A stretch of 64,000 nt of DNA from Melanocharis versteri (lineage: Eukaryota; Chordata; Aves; Passeriformes; Melanocharitidae). Position 1 is the first letter of the stretch. The number at the start of each line of letters is the position of its first letter. The position numbers and the translations under genes are program-made. The DNA is taken from assembly GCA_013397845.1 (NCBI GenBank), contig VZTG01008661.1, positions 615,374-679,373 of the forward strand, given 5' to 3'. Under the pieces are notes generated by a model, which made no database searches, was not told where the DNA came from, and saw nothing but the letters and a program-made list of their open reading frames with translations. Of the stretch, positions 48,246-59,553 are shown one piece after another.

Positions 48246-49972
48246 TTTCAAGAGGAGGAAATCATACAGGTGTGGGTGCATTATGGGAAAGAAAGTGTAT
48301 GTGTGTGCAAGAAAGATGACATTACCTACTGCAATATCTGGTAAGGAGAATGGTTGTCTGAACCTAATTTCATACATGCATAACTCACTATTCTTGACTC
48401 ATGCTTTGACCAGTATCTTCACAGGTGTCCCCTGTCCAATTTTTGCTTCCTGTGTGAGAGATGCTAACCTCCTACCTAACCTACTACTACGCTACAGTGT
48501 AGTTTTAATTAGGTGATCCTCACTATAAATAGTGGCATTGTATTATAGCTCTGTCCTAAGGATCCAAACATCACAATTAACCAATTCACTGTGGTTTATA
48601 AAAGAGATGGGAGGATTCAGCAATGTTTCATAAAAATTGATAAGAAAAGAAAATTCTTTGTGCTTCGCGTTTTCATTTATATCTCTCTGTGGCTTCATCT
48701 GCATTGCCTCAGTACTACTTCACTCTTTTCTTCCTCTCGATATCAGTACAAGAAAAAGAGGCTTGGGAGAGGGGAAAGTGGATTTTCACACATTTACGTA
48801 AATCATAGCCACGAGGAACTTTTTTGTCTGACCAGAATTAATTAGGCCATAAAATTCCCCCAGGGTGGTCCCATCACTAAGGGCAGAAATCTCCAGCTGA
48901 CCTGGATAATCTGTCCGAGGAAGATATCCAGCCCAGATGTGCCATGGTGAGGGCATGTTTTTCTCTGTTAAGATCAGTCAAAGGTATCCGATTGCATATT
49001 GGCACCTCCTTTAGTCTGCATATATCTAGTTACAACCAGATGCGTTGTTTAAAGCCCAGAACCCCAATTAATGTTGGTGACCATGCTAGAAATCTATTAC
49101 TGAAAGATTATAATACTATATCTCATTTTAACTGAGTAGCATAGCTCACTGGTGAAGCTTTATCTTTTAATAAATATGGGCTTTACAAACCCCAAAATGT
49201 TCTTAGAGTTTTTTTCCCCACCTTATTTTTTTAAGAAAAATATTTACTGCCTCTTTATCAATGCTCTTGTGATGGTCTCACCAGGATTTTACGAGCTTTT
49301 CTTCCATGTACCCTTGTTTATATCTCAAAAGATCGCATTTTTGTTCCCCAATATTTTTTTTCCTATTGTCAGGAAAAAAATACATATCCTATGCCTTAGA
49401 TGCTTTAATCATATTAAAAGAATACAATCTGCAAGATGAAGACCTTCAGCTTGGATTCATTCCATCTCACTTTAGGCACCAGACCAACTTGCCTAGGGGT
49501 TCTTACTCCTCAGCTCCTATACAGGCAATGAGCGTGACTGTCTGCATCTGTTGGTTATAGATGAAAAATAGGCTCCAATTTAGATATCTCACTTTAATGT
49601 TCAAATGATGTAAGGAGGTGCAGGAGAATAGTCTATAATCCTAGTTTCCACGAAAAAAACCAGCCTCCCAGGCAGGATGTACTAACCTTTCCTAGAAACT
49701 CAGCAACATCTCATTTCTTTACCTTCCCTGTAAACTAATGTAATCCGCTAGTATATTCACACATCCAAGTGCATTTGGCATGTGAGAAGAGAAAATGGAT
49801 TTTCAAACCAGCTTTTAACAAAAAGCACAAACTCTTTTATAAAGTTTGGACATTTCTTTTGAAGATCAACTTAAAACAATAAGGGAGAGTAGGGAGGGAA
49901 AATCACTGAGAGGTATTGGAGCAGTACAGTACTGCAGGTTTTGGCTATTTGTACCAAACAAAGTCCAATATG
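48246..49972. other. Non-coding stretch, nothing recognised
   Basis: AT-rich, with T runs near 49200-49380. Plus frames of 84-95 codons at 48591-48845 and 49152-49439 are Phe/Tyr/Ile-rich, as expected from AT-rich sequence. No repeat family is recognised. Confidence 0.5.
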
Positions 49973-50701
49973 TCACCTAGCAGAATGCTGTAATGCAACT
50001 GGTAAAATGAAATTTAAAAATAAAAGAGAAGATGCCAATGTGCTTGTCATTAAATCTCTTTCTGAGCTATAATCCATCCTTGACTTTTCCTTTGTTATAT
50101 TTTTCCCTTGGTGGATACAAGCCAGAAAAAACATAGTTGTGCAGGCTGAAAAGGAGGATAACAAATAGTACTTGTGTGTTCCTGGGTGAGATGGATGAGA
50201 GGTGGCAGAACAGGGCTTCATTTGGAAAAAATCCTGCGTGCAGAGTCTGACTTTCACACTAGGTGTGCAGGACTCGGTTTCTACAGTGCCATTCTTTTCA
50301 TGGGAGTTGGCAGGATCTGAAATCAGTTCTGGGCCATTGCTCCAGTTGTACAAAACACTGAAAATACTGATCTTTAACACTGGCTCGAAAACACTTGTGA
50401 TACCTGCTTTCTTTTTAAGTCTCTCTGAGAGACAAAGATAAGAGGAAGCTTGCCCAATTGTTAAGGCTCTGACTTGAGACTTGTCATTTTTGCTTCCATG
50501 TTTGACATGCTCTAGGTACGTGACATGGATTACACTTTTGAAGGTAACAGGGTTATTTTGGAGACCCAGCTGGAACTGGAGTTTGAGGCAAAGTCCCCAG
50601 ATGCACACCAAGTTTAGTGTGTTCTTTAGTTTCTTCTCCCATAAAATGAAATTGATGGCACTTCCTTCAGAGAAAATTGAAGAACTCAGCTGTACATTCA
50701 T
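49973..50701 (-). other. Unrecognised 242-codon open frame
   Basis: This is the longest open frame in the window: 242 codons from an ATG at 50701 (minus strand) to a stop at 49973, and in-frame open slightly further upstream from a TTG. I recognise no domain. Composition is unremarkable with many Ser and Cys. There is a hydrophobic patch close to the C-terminus (LASSLLFLNFILPVAL) and an N-terminal stretch (LVCIWGLCLKLQF). Two shorter plus-strand frames overlap it (79 and 107 codons), which suggests low stop density. No splice structure, polyadenylation signal or known family supports it. It lies 223 bp downstream of a solo LTR on the same strand. It may be coding, but chance is quite possible. 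Confidence 0.2.
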
Positions 50702-50923
50702 GCAGGAAATCAATGGCCAATTTAAGAATTATGGTTTGGCTACACATGTTGCACTCTCACAGGTCAGCAATGTGCAGTGCTACGTCCATGAAGCATGGTG
50801 CTAGGTAAAAATTGATGGGCTTTCATCCTGAGGGCCTCAGAAATGCTTGCAGAGGATTTGCCATTAGTGCAACCGGTTTTCCTTCTGAAGATCATAATGA
50901 TGCCTTTTCCTGGTCTCAGAAAA
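50702..50923. other. Spacer between LTR and open frame
   Basis: No retroviral primer-binding site, gag sequence or other internal proviral sequence is visible beside the LTR, so this spacer is host sequence and the LTR is solo. Confidence 0.5.
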
Positions 50924-51404
50924 TGAAAGCCAGACACGGTTAAAGGGTTAGAGGGGGTTGTTTACTTCGATATCTTTAATAGGATGCTTTCGATGCATCG
51001 CTTCGCCAAGGTGGAACGCGTCGCAATGCACTCCCACCGTAAATCACGTATACAATTTATAGACCTTACACATTAGCATATCTAACAGGGGTACCCAATA
51101 ATGGAGCTTGGGTGGATGGTGTGATATTCTCCCCCATCTATGGAATTCCCCACCCCTGGTAGGCTAATCTCTAGTTTACAGAATATGTTCTAGAAGGTGA
51201 CCTTGGCTCGCCAGGAGAGTAGAATGTTTGGTCTCCTGGCCTCACGGCTTCTGGGGTGTTTGGTCTCCTGGCCCTACAGAACACTAGAACTATGCTAAGT
51301 TATCAGGCTTAAAGAATCACAAGTATGCGTGCTAATACTTGTGGATACATAGAACTAAGTAAAAGGTATATAAAAGAAAAAAGCAAAAAATCATCTTGGC
51401 ATCA
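50924..51404 (-). mobile_element. Solo LTR of an avian endogenous retrovirus
   Basis: Read on the minus strand, this has LTR architecture. The U3 holds a 17-bp direct repeat (tgtttggtctcctggcc on the plus strand at 51225-51241 and 51257-51273). A TATA-like TATAAAT follows (plus-strand complement at 51053-51065), then an ATTAAA polyadenylation signal (complement at 50975-50980), and about 50 bp of U5 ending in CA at 50924. The 5' edge is uncertain: TG at 51404 or at 51385. An AAAA on each side would be a 4-bp target duplication if the edge is 51385. CpG is retained at unusual density near 50960-51060, which indicates a fairly recent insertion. No internal retroviral genes flank it. The ERV class cannot be assigned by eye. 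Confidence 0.75.
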
Positions 51405-51880
51405 ATAAAAGCCCCGGGGAAACTGAACAATTTTCAGTGTGAAACTCAGGATTCTTACGATATTTCATTTCTTAGAAACTGCTGTATCCAGTAAAGTTAC
51501 GTAAGGTCTTGAATTTGGGTTTTCCTTGGATATGTCTATACTAGTAAAACAAACAGTGCCAGGAATGTTCCCTGAGCAGAGGAACTTTATCATTTACTGT
51601 GTTCCTCAGAGCAGTCTGTGACAGGCTTTCAGCCCATGCCTACCAGCACTATCCTGAGCAATGCCCAACAATACTGGGATTTAAGACAGCATTATTCCCA
51701 GCAGACAGTTTGCTTGTAGCCATCCTGATGTGGAGGGCAGTAGATTCGGATAAGATGGATGTGGTACAGCCCATGCCAATTGGCTCCTGAGCTAGAACAC
51801 AGTCCAGGGTGCATTTAATGTATAAAATGTTACAGGTGTAGCCTAAAGGTCTGGGATCTTGCATGTTGCGCAAGTATCAT
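51405..51880. other. Possible old amniote repeat
   Basis: From about 51520 the text 'ggatatgtctatactagtaa' followed by 'cagtgccagg' has the style of old DNA-transposon-derived repeats in turtles and crocodilians, which often open with 'gacatgtctacact'. Frames on both strands (63 and 74 codons) are open here without recognisable domains. The identity is not certain. Confidence 0.25.
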
Positions 51881-51988
51881 AAAACGTCATTGAAACTGAC
51901 ATATTTTCTGACAAACTAGTCTATCAATTAACCCTTCAGTTTCTTAAACCTTGTTTAAATTACATCTGTATTTCTCTCCCTCTATTTT

Positions 51989-52011
51989 TATATATATGTG
52001 TGTATATATAA
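51989..52011. repeat. (TA)n/(TG)n AT-rich simple repeat
   Basis: Alternating TA with an internal TGTGTG segment. It directly flanks the CR1 copy that follows. Similar TA-rich sequence resumes on the other side near 52367-52386. Confidence 0.9.
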
Positions 52012-52020
52012 GTATAAAAA

Positions 52021-52364
52021 CCATAGATTTATAGAATGGTTTGGGTTGGAAAGGACCTCAAAGATCATCCGTCCTTGAACACTTCCAGGGGTGGGGCAGC
52101 CACAGCTTCTCTGGGCAACCCGTTCCAGTGCCTCACCACCCTCACAGTTAAGAATTTCTTCCTAATATCTAATCCAAACCTGCTGTCTTTCAGTTTGAAA
52201 CCATTCTCCTTTGTCCTATCACTAAAAATGCCATTGTAAAAAGTCCCTCTCCAGCTCCTTTGTAGTCACTTTGGACACTGAAAGATGCTCTAAGGTCTCC
52301 CCAGAGCCTTCTCTGAACAGACCAAACTCTCCTAGCCTGTCTTCATAGGAGACGTGCTCCAGCC
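52021..52364 (-). repeat. Young CR1 LINE 3' end with internal deletion
   Basis: It begins 'ccatagatttatagaatggt', the complement of the CR1 terminus, and continues with 'ttgggttggaaaggacctca', 'aagatcatcc', 'gtccttgaacacttccagg', 'cctcaccaccctcacagtta' and 'ctgtcttcataggagacgtg'. Between 'gatcatcc' and 'gtccttgaacac' it lacks the roughly 75 bp that the copy at 47 kb carries there ('gccatgggcag' through 'gaccaggttg'). It ends cleanly at 'gctccagcc', next to AT-rich sequence. It is 5'-truncated and non-coding. Confidence 0.97.
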
Positions 52365-55084
52365 ATTATATATGTATAAATATATGCTTTATTTTTTCCT
52401 AACTGAAAAATAAATGCTTGAGCTAACAGACTTTCCCTTTTATATAGAGTCACAGAATTATATGGACCAATAATTGACTAATTTTCTGTGAGGCTATACC
52501 AAGATCTAATTAGGAGCTGTTTGGTTTGCAGTCTATGGGGTCAATTTCCTACATTTATACATGACTTTTCTATGAAGTGTTGTCAGCAGCAAAAGAAAGT
52601 CAGATAAAAGAATCGGGTTCCCCATAAAATTTGCAAATATTAACGCCCAAGAACCCAATTTGGAAATCCAGGGAGAAAAAAAAATCAGTTTTGTGCCTTT
52701 CCCAACCAAAGTTCTCTATCACAAAGTACTACCTGATACATAAAATGAAGAAATTGAAATCCTTTGTTCCTAGATAATAATAAAAAAAATCTTGAACAAT
52801 AGTAATGAACTTCTTTTTCAGACTTTTATACAAATGGCTTTTGGGTTAGTGTTGTTTCCATGCCTCCATCCTCCCTGCTTTCCCCCAGAGCACTTATTTT
52901 GCAGCACCCTGGGAGGACTTCTAAGGACATCATTGTTTCTTCCATTACCACTCTCCCCAAAACGTGGGTCAGAATCAGTGACATAAATAGTCCCCAGGGG
53001 AGCAGTGACAGGTGACAGAGGTCACAAACAGGTGGACAGAGTTGTTTTATCCCCCAGCACATGACACAGGGCTGCAGAACTGCAACAGACTTACAGCTCA
53101 CACTCACATGTGACAGATTATCCAGATGTTTGAGCTTAGTGGCAGAATGATGGCCTGAAATGAAAGCAGTGCAGGGATAAAATAGTTCTGTGTTCACATA
53201 CCATTGTTTTTTGGGGGTGTTTATGTTACCTGTACTTTCCTCCATCTGCTTTTCCTCTTCATCTCTGCTATCATCACATTAATGCCTTTTTACTTCATTA
53301 TCTCTTCATTCAAGCCCCAGGAGCTTTTATTTGTACTAGATATTTTACAATTTTAATCTTAGCTGAGGCAAGAAGCTTTCCTGCATATCTTCCCGCTGAG
53401 TTTTTCCTGAAGGCGCAAGGGATTCAGCCTGCACACAGACAGGGCATGCATTGCCTCTCTCTGTTATGGTTCTGTTGTTACCAACACAAATTTTTCCCAT
53501 CCCCCAACTGACTTGCTTTCACTGCAGTGCTCCCAATTCCCTTGACATGACTTTTGCTTCAAGGAAAGGTCCTTATATAGGGATATAGGGGCTTAACTCC
53601 TGGGTATTTAACAAAAGGATTTCCTTTCTTTCTGTTGTCTCCCCATATTTGTTAAAACATATAGTATTATTTCCCTTCATAAAGAAACAGCCTTTCCTCC
53701 CAGTTCCTTTTCAGTAATAGCCCCACAGTGGGAGTTAAGATTGAAAGGCAGATTCACCACCCTGCTGTCATGCAGCTGAACCATGCTTGATGCATATGCA
53801 CTATAAGCCACAGATGTTTATTCTTCTAAAATAGATGGATATTGGAGTTGTCTTTTTTATTTTTTCCCAGAGCCTTTATTAAAACTATTGCTAATAAAGC
53901 ATTGGTATGACTGGAAGAATACAACAGGAAAAAAAATCCACCTCTCCAAACTTCAGATGTGCTGATTTGCGCACATACCTATTTTGTTAGCAAATGGAAA
54001 TATCCACAAGGAACTGATTTTTTTTTCTTTGGTTTACTTTCAACTCTTTCCCTCTTACTAATCAGTTGAAGTTGAAAAAACCTGGATCAAGATTATTCAT
54101 CCTGTAAACCCCAGCCTCATGCCGGTGTGACAGACTCTCCTGGCTCACGTATGAGCTTTCAAGTGCTGTGTACGGGTAGAGAACGTGGCTGCATCCCATG
54201 GCAGTGGGGTGGGGAGGGCTGAACCCCTCTGCACTCTGCTGTGGAGCAGCACACAGAGCTTCTGCTTTTATTTATGAACCGTGTTAGACAATCAGTGTGA
54301 ATAATCTGGGTGATTAATAAGGAAACTTTGTTATTAATCAGTATAGGGAAAAGCTCCCAGTTAGTTTTGGGGAGAGGCTCAATATGTTGTAGCTCTGTGA
54401 TATATCTCTGTTTTAGATTTCATAAAGTTATCATGTGCCTTTGCTAGCACATTACTACTGCTCCTCAGTGTTTTATAATGGGCTAGACAAGTATGGAGTT
54501 TTTAGTATAAAAGACTGCGCAAACACAAACTTAATCGCAAAGCTATCCAAACTCCTTTATTGTCCTATCGCTGCAGCGTTTGGTGTCGTTGTGAAACTGT
54601 CAGGATTTCACGGCTTGTTGCCATCTCTACAGCTTGGTGAAAAAGTTACTGGAGTGGCATTGGAACACGAACAGATCCTCCAACAGCCTCATTTTCCTTG
54701 GAAACTGGGACAAAAAAAATCAGTGTAGATTCACTATTTTGACATGGAAGTAAAGGAGAAGGAGTATTAGCTTTCTCTTGCAGTTCAGCACAGACTTCCA
54801 GACCTGCTGGGATTCCTTCCCTAAGCTCTTTTAGCAGGGATTTTGAACAGTTACTGTCTGAGATTTTTCTCACCTGTACCCGCAGCTGGTTGGTTTAGCT
54901 CCATTCACTTGGCTGGTGTGTATGGGTCATGTGGTCACAGATAAGCAGTCCCTGCCTCAGGGTGCTTGCTTTAAGCTTGTGTCAAGAGAAAAATAAACCA
55001 GAGTAATACACAATCCTTACTTGCCTCTGTCCTCCTTTTATTCAAAGTCAGGGCCTATTTTCCCTTGCACTTACACATAGGCCT
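52365..55084. other. Non-coding stretch, nothing firmly recognised
   Basis: No gene or interspersed repeat is recognised. A 139-codon minus frame at 52826-53245 has no recognisable domain. A 97-codon plus frame at 54435-54728 is equally unsupported. Confidence 0.5.
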
Positions 55085-55205
55085 GCATTTAAGAGCTCAA
55101 ATAGCTCTGCTGACTGCACTCAGCTACTCATATGGTTAAAGTTATGCATGTGCCCAGGAGCTTCGCTGATTTGTGGCCTAAGGTCACATCTATTAAAGCA
55201 CATAA
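55085..55205. mobile_element. Old amniote MITE-like fragment
   Basis: The text 'tactcatatggttaaagtta' then 'tgcatgtgcccaggagcttc' and 'gctgatttgtggcctaag' matches the order of a widespread old amniote repeat ('actcatgtgtttaaagttaagcatgtg', 'gctgaatcggggcct'). It is probably related to the elements at 22.2 and 22.9 kb. The family name is not assigned. Confidence 0.5.
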
Positions 55206-58200
55206 CGCAACACTAAAACCTCTCCTACTTATCCAAGCCCTGTTAATCTAAACTACTTTCATGTCTCTGTTCCATTTGGCTAATCAAGGCTTCAGTAGAG
55301 TTGCTCTGTAAGGATAAATACCAAAATCGGTTGAAGTCTGCCCTCGACAAAGTACTTCTGGCTCCCAGAGCCTTTAATGAGAGCCCTGAGTGTGGATCTG
55401 AGGTTGGAATTTGGCTCTAATGAAAGGTGGATTTTTCAAGTCTTCTGTGAAGTGCTTCACTAAATGAGGGGTTTCAGTTTTTATACCCACACATCATATT
55501 GTACTTACAGTTACCTTTGGCTGAACGATTCCTGGAATTTCTTGTTATCACATCCAAAAAAATGACACATTGAATTGCATATCAGCTGCATACATAAGAA
55601 AAGATTGTTCTGTAGGACAACACAAGGTTGTCAAGGTTTGCATTGAAAATGCTGCACGGATTCCTCGTGTCCCAGTTGCAGTTTAGCTTTACTTTTCTCA
55701 AACTCTTCTTTTGGTCTGTGTTCATTTGGTTTTTTTAGTGACCCTGGGGAGATGAGCATGTCTAACTTTCTAGATCTTCTCTTTTTTTTGTGGAAAAAAG
55801 GAACAACAACAAATTGTTAAAAAAAAAACAAAACACGTTTTCTTGTCAAGGAATGATTTTTCACTGACGGTGAAAGCTTGATAGATACTTATAGATAGCA
55901 TAAAAATATATTTAGCTCTTGAACTATGAGGAAAACAACAGTTAAAGAAATGTTCAATCTGCTGATTTACAAGCAAAATGTGCTCAGATGTGGGACTATG
56001 CTGAGAAGATGCTGATGGTGAGAAAAAAATCTTGTACTTCTGGTTCAAAAGCACCTTTGTGCATTCAGTAGCTGAATATATTTTCGGTAGTCATATTCTG
56101 AGATCTGCAGGAGCTGAAACAGTACTAACAGACAGGGCCTCCCTCCTACAAAGCCATTTCTTAGAAAATAAATTAAGAGAATTGTCTAGGATGAATGGAG
56201 CGAATTCCTCCCTGGACAGATTTATCTCCTCACACGGACATCAGAAGGGAGATCAGTGGCTAGTTTAGACTAGGCACATAACTTTAAAGGGTCTAAAATT
56301 AATGGGGTAAATCACAGCCAGGGTGTCTAGCTGTGTGCTGGAGCTGGTTTCTGAGAGCTGAGGGTCTTCAGCATCTGAAGGAGAAATACTCAGGGAGTTA
56401 TCGCTGCTGAAATCAGGGTTAGGTGCTTCTCAAAGGTGTCAAGTCACTTAAACCAGCCTTCAGGCTGCCTAGACTGGGGAAATAGGTGGGCACAGATACC
56501 TAAATGTCAGGAATTGTTTCAGTCCTCATGCAGCTGTTATGCCAGAGACTCTTGTCTGATGCTGCTCCCCAGCCTGGTATGTCCCCATTCAGCCCAGTAC
56601 ACCCTCTGACTGCAGCATGGACCTGCAGGAGTGGTTCTATAGCATCAATGCCTCTCCAGCTCCTACCCCACCAAGGGAGGTCTTGAATTCTTTGCTGTCT
56701 GTTGACTCACCTTTGGGAGAAGGATGAGACCACTCTCACTGCAGTCTCCTGCACCAGGCACTTTTTGGAGAAGTGGGAAACTATTTGGAAGTTTTGAATG
56801 AAGGGTCAGTGAGCTATGCCCCTGTCTCCATCTCTTTCTCATGTAGGACCAGGCGCATGGAAACCCACTGTAGCCTGAGATCCATGGATGGAGATTAAGT
56901 TCCAACAGTGCATGGATGAGTAATTCTGAAGCTCCAGAGAAAACACATTATTTCTGCTAAAGCCCATTTCTTAACTTAACTCTTTCTGAGTGAGGAGTCT
57001 GCTTTTTAGGTCCAGTGGGTGTTGCTGTTAAGAGTGTGTAGTTTAGCTGCAAAACTAAAAAGCTTTTGTAAACGGTACCTAATATTTTCAAGGATTCAGA
57101 TAAGATACAATTACTACCACATTTTGGCACTTGATGGCTGCCGAGGCTTTTAAAAATTGAAATAATTGAAAGAATGACTTTTAGTCTCAGTCTTTTTGTG
57201 TCTAAATTGCTCTGCTAATTTCTCAGTGAGATAGTATTTCTTGTCTCAGTAGGAGTATGCCTTAATCACGTGATATGATCTGATTTCTCAGTAAGAATTA
57301 TTTTTCAGGTCTGGCTTTTTTTATGAGTCCAGGGTCCCAGAGGGATTTAAGCTTCTAATTTTAAATATAAGATAAGTGTATAAGTACTTCTGGTGATCTG
57401 GGCAAGAGTCAACATTTAGTTGGTTTTGTGGCAGCTCTCTTTGGATCACAAACACTCAGGGAGAATATTTTCTTGTTTTAATGGACATTTTATGGGAGAA
57501 ATATTTTATTGCTGGGAAAGGTTTCCTATCTAACACAGATTTTGGGTTAGAATCAAATAAAGCTTAACAATGTGTATTCATAGTTGACACTTAAAGCACA
57601 CATTCATCCTTTTTCATTGAAGGTAAAAGTTATTAGTTCTTTTAATGTACAGATTCTCCTGACTTTGGAAAGAGAGTAAGAGAATAATTTTATAGATTTA
57701 TTTTGTGTCTTCAATACTAGCACAACCTTCTTCCCCTTCCAAATTCTTCCTGTCATCATAGCAATTCAGTGCTGCTGATTTAGTGAATTGGATTGAGGGA
57801 GACAAGCAATCCAGCGTGTCGAATTTGAACTCTGACCTTCCTTTTGCATTGTTGCACAACTTCTTAGTTTTACTAATCAAAAAGCATTCACCCTCCCCCT
57901 CTTTTCTCAAGTGAGCAAAAATTTGAAATATAGAGGGACAGGGAGGTTTTGGAAATGATCAGGAAAAGACACCTGTGCATTTTTCTGGTTTGGCTCTGTG
58001 TTAAGCATTTCTTATGGATCTGAAATCTGATATTATTTGCATTGTTCTTCAAATATCAAGATAGGACTAAATTCCTTAAGATTCCTATTATGCTTAAACA
58101 CTGGAACATGTCCAAGCACATGACTTCTCATATGCTGTCTTCATCAATACTTGAGCTCTTGACATATGAATCATGATAAATTGAGATGGACAAGACATCA

Positions 58201-59171
58201 AGTGCATTTTAGATCTACAGCAACAAAATTCACAGGGACTTCCAGCACACTTGTACACATTGTGAAAGAGCACGATGCTCATGCTAGAGCTGTGGCATGT
58301 TCAGTGCTTGCTGCTATTCCATTAGGTCATACAGTGGGAAAAAGTACAAAAATAACAAACTTGTTAGCCTGCTAATTGCAGGCTTGTTAAGTGATATTCC
58401 ATTTCTGGTGTTTCTTTTTCCTTTCCATTGCTCTGATTAATGACTACTCAAAACAAATACAAAAAAGTCTCCTGTAAAAAAAAAAACCAACTGCATTGCA
58501 CCTGAGGAATCTTTTACTAGAATTTCTAATGCAAACCATGCATTTGAATATGTAGCTACAGGACTGAAAACACTATGGCTGTATCCCACTTGATTTATTC
58601 ATTCAAATGACATCCAACTTGTGAGAAAATCATCAACTGACTTGTGACTTAGGAGTGCTCTAAGTGCTCTGGACTTTCTAACTGAAAATTCTGTTTCTTA
58701 CGTTCTTCTAGAACAAGAATTGCCTGTGTAGTTAGGACCTTTCCCTTCTCTGTGCTTTGTGATAGAAACCTGAATTTCAGTGGAAAGTTTCCCATGGACT
58801 TTGGGAACTTCTGGATACACCTAAACCAGTAGGAACTCTCAAACCTCTTGCTTCAGTGGAAGAAAATAATTTTGTTTTAGTAGTTCATGAGGGAGGGCTT
58901 TTGTGAAATGAGTTGTTTTCTCTTTGCCTCAGGTGAATTTGTAAGAGGATTTTGATAGCAAGTACTTATTAAGCAACATTTATTACTATTTGGTATGGAC
59001 ACCCTCATGTAGAATAAGACAATTTTATGTTAATCTATTTCAGTCATTGTTTCAATATTACTGTATTTCAAAAAGGCACCACCCAGGAACACCGCTGAGT
59101 CTTCAGGGATCTTCTCAGCTAGACCAGCTAGAACTCAGCTAGAATTCTTACAAATAAGCCCTCACAAAAAT
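55206..59171. other. Non-coding stretch, nothing firmly recognised
   Basis: Nearly 4 kb of mixed sequence with no gene or interspersed repeat recognised. Frames are 60-94 codons without domains. 58160-58380 has a 69-codon plus frame of no recognisable family. Confidence 0.5.
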
Positions 59172-59292
59172 TGCCCACAGTTATGTTGGACAACATTTTG
59201 AGCATCCTCTGTGGTACATTTCCTACAGTGGATGGGAAAATGCCTCCTCCCCATACTGAGCAGACAACTCTGCCACACCCCGACTGTGGGCA
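59172..59292. repeat. 10-bp inverted repeat arms, 101 bp apart
   Basis: TGCCCACAGT (59172-59181) and ACTGTGGGCA (59283-59292) are exact complements. The segment they bound lies just upstream of the CR1 that follows, and its origin is unclear. The arms could be terminal inverted repeats of a tiny element or coincidence. No flanking duplication is obvious. Confidence 0.35.
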
Positions 59293-59344
59293 TCCTGCTC
59301 GATGCCATTTCACTGAAAGCCAGGATTTCACTGGAACACCCAGG

Positions 59345-59553
59345 GGTGCATTCCCTTTTAAGGGTGGTGAGGCACTGGAACAGGTTGCCTAGAGAAGTTA
59401 TGGATGCCCCATCCCTGGAAATGTTCAAGGCCAGGCTGGATGGGGCTTTGAACAACCTGGTCTGGTGGTAGGTGCCCCTCCCCATGGAGAAGGGTTGGAA
59501 TGAGAAGATCTTTAAAGTCCCTTCAAACCCAAACTGTGCTATGACTACGTGAA
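59345..59553 (+). repeat. Young CR1 LINE 3' end, plus strand
   Basis: It reads in sense: 'gggtggtgaggcactggaac', 'aggttgcctagagaagttat', 'gccccatccctggaaatgtt', 'caaggccaggctggatgggg' and 'ctttgaacaacctggtctgg'. It ends in a degraded terminus, 'aaactgtgctatgactacg'. It is strongly similar to the complement of the copies at 47 and 52 kb. Its 5' limit is unclear because 59084-59344 matches only weakly. It is one of the two plus-oriented LINE copies in this window. The plus frame 59211-59471 and its opposing frames are LINE shadows. Confidence 0.95.

Noticed and set aside
47668..48377. Several open frames of 62-87 codons on both strands
   Set aside because: They lie inside the young CR1 LINE and are shadows of its decayed ORF2.
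50924..51404. A full provirus beside the LTR
   Set aside because: No primer-binding site, gag, pol or env sequence was recognised on either side. Only a solo LTR is supported.
51368..51410. Plus-strand TATAAAA followed by AATAAA, suggesting a plus-oriented LTR
   Set aside because: The U5 end, polyadenylation signal and CpG-rich R region fit the minus orientation better. The plus AATAAA would fall at or outside the LTR edge.
59128..59485. Opposed frames of 67-107 codons
   Set aside because: They overlap the plus-strand CR1 3' end and its flank. There is no independent coding evidence.
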